22,545 nt of DNA, taken from IMG/VR virus record IMGVR_UViG_3300025695_000104, positions 1 to 22,545 of that record; one strand, written 5' to 3'. Source of the stretch: a virus. The position numbers were made by a program, and so were the translations under genes. The notes beneath the pieces are model-generated. The model was not told the DNA's origin, did not search any database, and was given only the letters and a program-made list of their open reading frames with translations. Numbering within the stretch: the first letter of the stretch is position 1; every line of letters begins with the position of its first letter. Positions 8,597 through 14,118 of this stretch are shown in pieces.

Positions 8597-8813
8597 CTTC
8601 GGTAATTTCTCCATCTTTAAGATTCACAGACACTTTCCCGTAAGCTTCCTCTAGATCTTTTTGTAATTTTTGCAATTCGTTATTTTCATTAGCGAGTGCA
8701 TGTAACAAGTCGTGTTTTTGAGCTTCAATTCCTCCAATTTGCATTTGCAAATTATTGATATTACCTACTACTCTTTGTAACGCTTCTAACTCTACTGTTT
8801 TAATTTTACTCAT
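8574..8813 (-). CDS. Small coiled-coil protein
   Basis: This 79-aa protein is helical throughout, with a heptad-like pattern from LEALQRVVGNINNLQMQI to NNELQKLQKDLEEAYGKV, and ends in an acidic tail (ITEDEPNKED). The prefoldin-like or leucine-zipper-like pattern suggests it dimerises or forms a small bundle. It is the first gene after a 129-bp non-coding gap, so it may head its own late transcript with the 78-aa-class, double GroES-like and terminase genes. No enzymatic motif is present. Small coiled-coil proteins of this kind are common in phage structural blocks, but the role is unknown. Confidence 0.7.
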   Translation of the reverse strand: MSKIKTVELEALQRVVGNINNLQMQIGGIEAQKHDLLHALANENNELQKLQKDLEEAYGKVSVNLKDGEITEDEPNKED

Positions 8814-8942
8814 TTGATTTAATTTAATTGTTAATTTGTTATTTATTCAATGTTTAATCGACTATCTATATGTTTAGTAATTACGTGTATATCTACAATT
8901 TTTAACTTTTAACTGTATTGTGGTATTTTATACCATTTTTTA
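8814..8942 (-). promoter_or_regulatory. Non-coding gap ahead of the packaging/head gene set
   Basis: This 129-bp A/T-rich gap holds no ORF in an otherwise gapless block. It contains a hairpin TGGTAT-TTT-ATACCA (8921-8935) right after the 312-aa gene, within one copy of the 27-bp repeat. It also holds the heptamer ACGTAAT on the minus strand (8886-8880), 66 nt before the next start. The same heptamer occurs in the leaders of groEL and of the first late gene. A late promoter is plausible but unproven. Confidence 0.35.
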
Positions 8943-8948
8943 TTATTT
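8922..8948. repeat. 27-bp exact repeat, copy at the 3' end of the 312-aa gene
   Basis: Identical to 6002-6028 in terL. Here it covers the last codon and stop of the 312-aa gene plus 21 nt of the gap. One extra flanking base extends the palindrome to TGGTAT-TTT-ATACCA. On the plus strand it is followed by a T-run, like an intrinsic terminator, but no plus-strand gene leads into it. Confidence 0.85.
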
Positions 8949-9881
8949 TTCTGGATCTATAGCCTTTGATGCTTGTCCTCTTTTCCTAGCCGCTCTTTTA
9001 TTTATTCTTTCTTCTCTTCTTTTTAGTCTTAAAGCTTTTTGCTTATCACCTGAGTTTAAAGCTTCAATACCTTTTTGTCTAACCCTTGCAGATCTACTTT
9101 CTTTTTTTTCAGCAGATTTAGTTTTTCTAGCTACTTTTCTTGCTGTTTTTTTATCCAATGCGTTATTATTTGGGGTAATAATTTTACTCTCTTTAACAAC
9201 ATCGGCTACTTTACCTGTTTTATTAGACAATTCTTTAGAAACAACTTTTTTAGCTTTTGGCTTTTTTGCAATAGTATCATCATGAGCCCAGCCTAACTTA
9301 TCATATTGTTTTCTTCTAAGCTCTGAACCAATTTTACCTGTTACCTTGTTTTTCTTAGGCGCGGTTTGTTTAGGTGTATCTTTTTTAGGAGCATACTGTC
9401 CTGTTTTATTTTTACGTGCAAGATCATCCGCTGCTCGCCCAGCTTTCCCTGCTTTTCTAGCCGCTAAATCTATTTGTTTTTTATTTTTATTCTGCAAAGA
9501 ATCTACACCCTTTGCTCCATTAATTGGTAAAGACTGCAAAGACGCTAATTTATCCTGCGTTTTTTTCAAATATCTTGCGTCGCTAGCATTTTTTTCACCC
9601 CCCTTTTTTTGATAACTCTCCATCGCGGAAGTCATGTGGCCAATTTCTTTTTTTAACCTCTCTATTTCAGATTTAGTGTTTTTAGTAGAAGGAGCAGAAG
9701 GAGAAGTAGAAACAGCCCCTCGATTACGTTTGTTATTTTCACCTCCTTGTTTAGCAGGTGAATGCATCTTCATTTTTACAGGTGCACCCATATTAAGTAA
9801 TGGCTGTTGAGACATTCCTCCTTTAGTTGTTCTTTTAATCTTAGCTGTTACAGGTGTGCAGCCTTTTTGTTTGTATGCCAT
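8943..9881 (-). CDS. Large lysine/arginine-rich protein, putative DNA-binding or virion-internal protein
   Basis: This 312-aa protein is extremely basic and low in hydrophobic residues, likely largely disordered or helical. The first 50 residues (GCTPVTAKIKRTTKGGM, then LNMGAPVKMKMHSPAK) form a distinct N-terminal region containing the SPAK motif shared with neighbouring proteins. The rest is rich in K, R and A, with histone-H1-like runs such as KKPKAKKVV and ARKVARKTKSAEKK, and ends in RRxxR-type repeats. Two small basic genes lie directly upstream. It could condense DNA in the capsid, act as an ejection/internal head protein, or bind RNA. No catalytic motif is seen. The A/T-rich leader ends in AATTATG. 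Confidence 0.6.
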   Translation of the reverse strand: MAYKQKGCTPVTAKIKRTTKGGMSQQPLLNMGAPVKMKMHSPAKQGGENNKRNRGAVSTSPSAPSTKNTKSEIERLKKEIGHMTSAMESYQKKGGEKNASDARYLKKTQDKLASLQSLPINGAKGVDSLQNKNKKQIDLAARKAGKAGRAADDLARKNKTGQYAPKKDTPKQTAPKKNKVTGKIGSELRRKQYDKLGWAHDDTIAKKPKAKKVVSKELSNKTGKVADVVKESKIITPNNNALDKKTARKVARKTKSAEKKESRSARVRQKGIEALNSGDKQKALRLKRREERINKRAARKRGQASKAIDPEK

Positions 9882-9906
9882 AATTGTTTTTATTTATTTA
9901 TTATTT

Positions 9907-10221
9907 TTAACAGTTCCATCTTCTTCTAGCTGCTTTACCTCTTTCTGAAGTCCAACTTCTAGATCTTGCACAAAAAGCTTTTCTTCTTTTAGCTGCTTTA
10001 CCATTTGGATCTAATTTAGAAGGGTCTTCTGTTACAGCCGTTTTTAATTTACTACCAGGATTATCAGCTCTATATTTTTTTACGCCTTTTTCAGACATAC
10101 CCCCACCCGCGGCAGCACCTGTTCCAGTAGGTTTTGCTTCGTTATAATATCCTTTAGATTTCTTACGAGGAGGAGCGTCTCCTTTCTTTTTAAACGGTGA
10201 GCTATCCTGTATATAAGCCAT
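9907..10221 (-). CDS. Small basic phage protein of a conserved unknown family (DUF6321-like)
   Basis: This 104-aa protein ends with a conserved block: GGGMSEKGVKKYRADNPGSK, then LKTAVTEDPSKL, KAAKRRKAFCARS and a terminal RRRWNC. From memory this matches a family widespread in phages that I know as DUF6321; the number should be checked. Function is unknown, though it is often encoded among virion genes. The conserved C-terminal cysteines (FCAR and WNC) and the K/R clusters suggest nucleic-acid or metal binding. The N-terminus (MAYIQDSSPFKKKGDAPPRK) is disordered and carries an SPFK motif. The central loop between CARS and WNC is shorter than in members I recall, so this may be a trimmed version. 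Confidence 0.65.
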   Translation of the reverse strand: MAYIQDSSPFKKKGDAPPRKKSKGYYNEAKPTGTGAAAGGGMSEKGVKKYRADNPGSKLKTAVTEDPSKLDPNGKAAKRRKAFCARSRSWTSERGKAARRRWNC

Positions 10222-10242
10222 AATTAATATTTTTTAAAGTAA

Positions 10243-10590
10243 TTATTTTTTATTAAATTCTCTTCTTACAGCTTCTTTAGCGGTAATAGACGTATCTTTT
10301 ACTTTTTTTCCAGGTTTGTAAGTTACACTGTGCCCGTTTTTGCTACGTAAGGTGTATTCGTTTACTTTGTTTTTTTTCTGTGTAACTGTATACCTACCTT
10401 TAAACCTATTTTTTACTTCTTCGAACCCTGGTGTTTCACCTACACCTGCTTTTTTAACTTTTTTGTTTTTACCTCCGGGGCCATCTGTCATACGCGCTGG
10501 AGACTGCGCATTATCGGTTGGGTCATTTACAAGGCTCATATTCATCTTACAAGCACTAGATACTCTGTTTGTTATTGGTCTATATTTCAT
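10243..10590 (-). CDS. Small basic protein, unknown function
   Basis: This 115-aa basic protein starts MKYRPITNRVSSACKMN and contains AQSPARMTDGPGGKNKK, then a small folded-looking region (FKGRYTVTQKKNKVNEYTL, then GHSVTYKPGKKVKD), and ends in a basic helix. I place the start at 10590 because it is preceded by the typical leader ACAATAAAAATATG. The upstream ATG at 10635 would add 15 residues and overlap the peptidase-like gene by 41 nt. The N-terminal layout, with a cysteine, methionine-rich turns and an SPA[R/K] motif followed by a Gly/Lys stretch, parallels the start of the 312-aa protein. That hints at a shared targeting or assembly signal. No known family is recognised. Confidence 0.6.
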   Translation of the reverse strand: MKYRPITNRVSSACKMNMSLVNDPTDNAQSPARMTDGPGGKNKKVKKAGVGETPGFEEVKNRFKGRYTVTQKKNKVNEYTLRSKNGHSVTYKPGKKVKDTSITAKEAVRREFNKK

Positions 10591-10594
10591 ATTT

Positions 10595-10975
10595 TTATTG
10601 TTTATTATAGGCTTCACGCTCCCATTCGAAGTCACCTCCTTCTTGAGCAGCTCTACCTGTTTGTTTATCTATTAATTGTCCGTTTACTCTTTGATATACT
10701 CTAGCTGGCGATTTTGTATCTTTTTTCCAAGTTACCGTATTGTCATCATAATGAAGTCTCCCTTGAGCCATTTGCTCCAAGTGTACTTTCTCATGGCTAA
10801 CCGCTGTTTCTTTATCTTTGCCTTTTAAAGACTTATCTATAAATATAGTACCGTCATTATTCGCTTCACCTAATATACCCCCTTCTAAATTTTTCTTAAA
10901 AACAGGTGTATTATAAGTAGAAGTTTCTTTGTCGATACCTACTAGCTCTGTAAAGTCTTTTAATTTAAATCCCAT
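10595..10975 (-). CDS. Small HExxH zinc-metallopeptidase-like protein
   Basis: This 126-aa protein carries the zinc-peptidase signature HEKVH (H61, E62, H65) in the helix TAVSHEKVHLEQMAQG. A downstream acidic element EWEREAY (117-123) could supply the third ligand, as in gluzincins, with E121 the best candidate. The N-terminal half has the edge-strand pattern GTIFIDKSL expected before the active-site helix. Between helix and glutamate lies a loop with KSPARVYQ, another SPAR motif. It is shorter than typical secreted peptidases and has no signal peptide. Its start overlaps the MarR-like gene's stop by 1 nt. Possible roles are processing of virion proteins, cell-wall attack from the virion, or host-protein cleavage. 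The substrate is unknown and activity is unproven. Confidence 0.6.
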   Translation of the reverse strand: MGFKLKDFTELVGIDKETSTYNTPVFKKNLEGGILGEANNDGTIFIDKSLKGKDKETAVSHEKVHLEQMAQGRLHYDDNTVTWKKDTKSPARVYQRVNGQLIDKQTGRAAQEGGDFEWEREAYNKQ

Positions 10976-11415
10976 TATCTTTCTTTGTCTTTAATCATAT
11001 CGTCAATAGCTTTATTGTAAACTTTATCGGTATATGTTTTATTATTGTAAAATACACTTCTTTCTGAAGTGGGCAGATCCTCTTCTGCTAGCAGTATTCT
11101 ATAAATTCTATTTATTAGTAACTTGCATTTTTGAGAAACCTTATAAACCGCATACTTAGATGATCTTCTATTTCTTTCTTTAAATACATCAATCCAACCT
11201 TGTTTTCTCAACCTAGTCCACCTATCTTTGTCCCAGCTATAAGTGTATGTCCCGTTTTTAAACTCATTTCTTGTAAAAAACTCTTTACAATCAAGATAAA
11301 TTAACAACTCAAGATCAGCATCTTTTAAATTATAAGTCTTACAAGCCCATCTTCTGACAAGCCTGTAATACTTAAATAAATTTATATCTTTAAGATCTTT
11401 TGGCGTTAGTCTCAT
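10975..11415 (-). CDS. MarR-like winged-helix DNA-binding protein
   Basis: This 146-aa basic protein has the layout of a MarR-type winged helix. A first helix pair LKDADLELLIYLDCKEFFT (about 30-48) is followed by a recognition-helix region WDKDRWTRLRKQGWI (61-75). A basic wing follows (VFKERNRRSSKYAVYKV, 77-93), then a long C-terminal helix (KCKLLINRIYRILLAE) that would dimerise. The pattern 'R(L/W)xxLRKxGWIxVF ... RRSSKYxVYKVS' matches MarR proteins. It overlaps groES by 4 nt (ATGA) and the peptidase-like gene by 1 nt, so it is part of the chaperonin operon. It may regulate late transcription, or act as a terminase-like or virion DNA-binding factor. The ligand and target sites are unknown. 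Confidence 0.6.
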   Translation of the reverse strand: MRLTPKDLKDINLFKYYRLVRRWACKTYNLKDADLELLIYLDCKEFFTRNEFKNGTYTYSWDKDRWTRLRKQGWIDVFKERNRRSSKYAVYKVSQKCKLLINRIYRILLAEEDLPTSERSVFYNNKTYTDKVYNKAIDDMIKDKER

Positions 11416-11669
11416 TCAACTATAACTATATCCCCTGCGTTTATAACGTGGTAAAAATTATTATTCCATTCAATACCGTGCCCTGCGTGCTTATCATATC
11501 TTATAAAATCCCCTTCTTTAACACCAACTACTTTATCCCCTGCGCTTATAACTTTAGCTCTTAAGTACCTAATGTCGCTATCTTGCTTTTCTGTCATCTC
11601 AATACCTCCAACAACTTTAGGGGCTTCTTTAATCTTTTCTATTACTAAATAATAATTAATTGCTTTCAT
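11412..11669 (-). CDS. groES: Co-chaperonin GroES
   Basis: This 85-aa protein caps the GroEL ring. It starts MKAINYYLVIEKIKEAPKVV, then has a mobile loop GGIEMTEKQDSD (21-32) whose GGIEM corresponds to the GGIVL motif that contacts GroEL. It continues with YLRAKVISAGDKV, the turn VKEGDFIRY (50-58) and the closing strand YHVINAGDIVIVE. It is shorter than E. coli GroES (97 aa). The stretch between AKVISAG and VKEGD is reduced, so the dome 'roof' hairpin is probably small or absent, as described for T4 gp31. The start overlaps the groEL stop by 1 nt, and the stop overlaps the next gene by 4 nt. Together with the adjacent groEL this call is firm. Confidence 0.9.
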   Translation of the reverse strand: MKAINYYLVIEKIKEAPKVVGGIEMTEKQDSDIRYLRAKVISAGDKVVGVKEGDFIRYDKHAGHGIEWNNNFYHVINAGDIVIVE

Positions 11670-13222
11670 TATGCTAATCTTTTATTACTTATTACACAAT
11701 CCGCAGATATAATAGTTGTAACAACACTCACTGCGTTTTTAAGAGCTGACTTAGTTACTAAAACCGGATCTATAATACCCGCTTTTATCATATTTACTTC
11801 TTTGCCTGACTTAACATCTATGCCTCTGTTTTTAGCACTAGGCTTTTTAATTTCAACAATACCAGCGTTGTCTAATATCTTATAATAAGGCGCTTTGATA
11901 GATTCAAAAAGTATTTCTTCTCCTTTATTCTTTGGTTTTAAACGGGTAGCCGCATTTAATAAAGCAACTCCACCGCCTGCAACAATACCTTCTTGATAAG
12001 CTGCTTTAGTAGCATAAATAGCGTCTTCTACCCTATCCTTCTTTTCTTTTAGTTCAACCTTAGAGTCTGCTCCTACATAAATAATACCAACTTTTCCGGT
12101 TAGCATAGATAATCTTTGTTCTAACTTTTTCTTAAAAAACGGGTTGTTTTCGTTTTCTAACTTTTTAGTAACATCAGCTACTCTTTCTGATACGTCTATA
12201 TCTTCTATAGTTTGTAAAACTGTTGTCTTTTCGTCTGTTACTGCTTTTTTAGCAAAACCCAAAACTTCAGGGCTAATTAAGTCTAAATCATCACCTAATT
12301 CTTCGTTTATTATTGTAGCACCTGTAAGTAAAGCTAAATCTTCTAAAGTCTCTTGTCTAGTAGGGCCAAAACCAGGAGTGTCTACTATATTTACTTTTAT
12401 ATTACCTTTAACTTTATTTGATAATAAGGTTGCAAATGGCTGTTGTTCCACAGAAGCAACTATTAAAAGACTTTTTTTGCTTTTTATAACGTGTTCTAAG
12501 ACGCTTTGTATTTTTCTTATATTAGGAATAGGAGAAGACACAATAAGTACGTAAGGATCGTCTAAAACAGCTGTATGCTTGTCTTTGTCTGTTACTAAAT
12601 GTGGAGATTTTAATCCGCTGTCAAATTGCACACCTTCTACAAAATCAACATAAGTTTTATTTGTGTCAGATTCTTCCATTAATACGACTCCATTCTTACC
12701 TACTTTTTCGTAAGCTTCGCCAATCTTTTCCCCTAATTCTTTATCGTTATTGCAACTAATAGTAGCTACATTTTTTAACATTTCTCCTTTTACATCTATC
12801 TTTGATAGATTTAAATATTTTTTTACTTTTTCAGAACCGCTAATAATACCAGCTTTTAAAGATCTTAATTTTTCATCTCCAGCTTTTTTATTTACAGTTT
12901 TTAATAAAGAATGAGCTAATACTGTAGAAGTTGTTGTTCCGTCACCTGCTTCTTTTACAGTATTTCTTGCAGCTTCTTTAATCAATGTTGCTCCAATATT
13001 TTCTACCGGATGTAATAAGACTACGCTTTCTGCAACGGTTACCCCATCTTTTGTTATCACCGGTTTCCCTGTAGCGTCTTCATAAATAACGCATTTTCCA
13101 GATGCTCCTAATGTGGAGCTTACTGCGTTTGCTAATTTTTCTACGCCACTAATTATTTGATCACTAGCTTCGTTTCCGAAAGTAAGTGTTTTTACTATTT
13201 CGCTCGGGTTATTAAATTCCAT
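11669..13222 (-). CDS. groEL: Chaperonin GroEL
   Basis: This 517-aa ATP-driven folding chaperonin would form a ring with the adjacent GroES. The equatorial ATPase is intact: VITKDGVTVAESV (55-67), DGTTTSTVLA (94-103), RVEDAIYATKAA with D400 equivalent to E. coli D398, VAGGGVALL (414-422) and GIIDPVLVTKSALKNA (482-497). The P-loop-like LGPKG is changed to LGASG. The apical domain is recognisable (EGVQFDSGL, then TPGFG). However, the substrate-binding residues equivalent to E. coli Y199, Y203, F204 and L234 read L, H, L and Q. The GGM-rich tail is missing and the protein ends ISNKRLA. It is preceded by a 90-bp gap with a dyad symmetry, suggesting its own promoter. Phage-encoded GroEL is known (for example in Pseudomonas phage EL) but uncommon. 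Confidence 0.97.
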   Translation of the reverse strand: MEFNNPSEIVKTLTFGNEASDQIISGVEKLANAVSSTLGASGKCVIYEDATGKPVITKDGVTVAESVVLLHPVENIGATLIKEAARNTVKEAGDGTTTSTVLAHSLLKTVNKKAGDEKLRSLKAGIISGSEKVKKYLNLSKIDVKGEMLKNVATISCNNDKELGEKIGEAYEKVGKNGVVLMEESDTNKTYVDFVEGVQFDSGLKSPHLVTDKDKHTAVLDDPYVLIVSSPIPNIRKIQSVLEHVIKSKKSLLIVASVEQQPFATLLSNKVKGNIKVNIVDTPGFGPTRQETLEDLALLTGATIINEELGDDLDLISPEVLGFAKKAVTDEKTTVLQTIEDIDVSERVADVTKKLENENNPFFKKKLEQRLSMLTGKVGIIYVGADSKVELKEKKDRVEDAIYATKAAYQEGIVAGGGVALLNAATRLKPKNKGEEILFESIKAPYYKILDNAGIVEIKKPSAKNRGIDVKSGKEVNMIKAGIIDPVLVTKSALKNAVSVVTTIISADCVISNKRLA

Positions 13223-13256
13223 TTTTATTTTATTAGATTAAATTATTGTCTGTAAC

Positions 13257-13279
13257 TATATTATTACGTAATTGATATA
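13257..13279 (-). promoter_or_regulatory. Dyad symmetry upstream of groEL (candidate promoter or operator)
   Basis: In the 90-bp gap before groEL, the perfect palindrome ATTACGTAAT (13263-13272) sits inside a longer imperfect dyad, TATAT-T-ATTAC against GTAAT-TG-ATATA. It is 40-50 nt before the start codon. ACGTAAT also occurs ahead of 20969 and 8813. Right behind it (13281-13301) is an A/T-only hairpin, TTTTAATT-TTTAC-AATTAAAA, which could weakly end the upstream transcript. The function is inference. Confidence 0.35.
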
Positions 13280-13312
13280 ATTTTAATTTTTACAATTAAA
13301 ACTATTTTTATT

Positions 13313-13657
13313 TTAATTTTGTATAGTTAACGTAACTGATGGAGGTGTTATTAGGTTATCAATTTGAAACTGAAGACTACTCTCTAAGTTGTTTACACTT
13401 TCTTCACCCATAGCGCTTTTAACCCACTGAGTTACCTGGCCATTAGTTAACTGATCAAACGGTATAAACCCTGCTGTATCTTCAGTGTTTAAAACCTGAG
13501 TTCCAATAGCTGATGCCTCAAAAGCATTTCCTTCTGAATCAACTTGGTCTGACACCGCTGTTACCCTCCAGTGTACATTATATACAATGTTTGTGTTCCC
13601 ACCTGCTGATGGATAAGCGTCTACTGTTTTACAATTCCAATCGTAAGTAATGTTCAT
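13313..13657 (-). CDS. Small phage virion-associated protein of unknown function
   Basis: This 114-aa acidic protein starts MNITYDWNCKTVDAYPS and contains IVYNVHWRVTAVSD, a possible short beta-sheet domain. It then has FIPFDQLTNGQVTQWVKSAM followed by ESVNNLESSLQFQIDNLITP, which look helical. From memory, proteins with this YNVHWR / LT..QV..W core are found beside tail genes in many marine phages, with no known role. It lies after the tail fibre and the 146-aa tail protein, so it may be a tail or tail-fibre accessory. The leader is ATAACTAAAAATG with no Shine-Dalgarno, and no signal peptide or membrane segment is visible. It is the last gene before the groEL gap. Confidence 0.7.
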   Translation of the reverse strand: MNITYDWNCKTVDAYPSAGGNTNIVYNVHWRVTAVSDQVDSEGNAFEASAIGTQVLNTEDTAGFIPFDQLTNGQVTQWVKSAMGEESVNNLESSLQFQIDNLITPPSVTLTIQN

Positions 13658-13677
13658 TTTTAGTTATTTATTTATTA

Positions 13678-14118
13678 TTAAAAAATACAATTGTATTCAT
13701 ACACTATAACTCCACTAGAGTTTACTTGTATAATCCAGTTCTTATTGTCTGGTACGTTAAAGTATGCGTAATGTTTATCTCCTCCGTTAAAAGGAATTGT
13801 GCCTCCTGAGTTTGTGTAAATTATATTTCCTTTTCTATACCTAATAGTGCTATTAGTAGGAGTAAGATTTGTAGAGCAAACGAATTGCTCATCAAAAACG
13901 TCAAGAACAGTAAAGCCTTTAGTTAACATTGTAAGTGCTACAACGGTACCAGCATAGTTCCTAAACTCTAGCAAGCTAGTCGCTGGATCAGTGTAGTACG
14001 TTGGATCGTACAGTGTAGGATTAGCGCTGGCAACGCAATCAAACAAGCTACTTGAACTCGGATTTACTTCGTTCACCACGTCTTGTAAACTAAAAGTTGT
14101 AGTATTTGGTACTGCCAT
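13678..14118 (-). CDS. Small tail-associated protein
   Basis: This 146-aa protein begins MAVPNTTTFSLQDVVNEVNP, followed by SLFDCVASANPTLYDPTYY and LLEFRNYAG. I recognise this N-terminal block from memory as a recurrent module in tail or surface proteins of flavobacterial phages and prophages. The C-terminal half (RKGNIIYTNSGGTIPFNGGD, then HYAYFNVPDNKNWIIQVN) is beta-rich and may be a small carbohydrate-facing or assembly domain. Its start overlaps the fibre gene's stop by 1 nt (TAATG), so it is probably made along with the fibre and could be its partner or chaperone. No enzymatic motif is visible. Confidence 0.7.
   Translation of the reverse strand: MAVPNTTTFSLQDVVNEVNPSSSSLFDCVASANPTLYDPTYYTDPATSLLEFRNYAGTVVALTMLTKGFTVLDVFDEQFVCSTNLTPTNSTIRYRKGNIIYTNSGGTIPFNGGDKHYAYFNVPDNKNWIIQVNSSGVIVYEYNCIF

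Noticed and set aside
8921-8950. TGGTAT/ATACCA plus T-run as a plus-strand terminator
   Set aside because: It has the right look on the plus strand, but no plus-strand gene leads into it, and the same sequence in terL is coding. Reported instead as a repeat.
10591-10635. Upstream ATG at 10635 as the start of the small basic protein
   Set aside because: It would overlap the peptidase-like gene by 41 nt, while the ATG at 10590 has the typical AATAAAAATATG leader.
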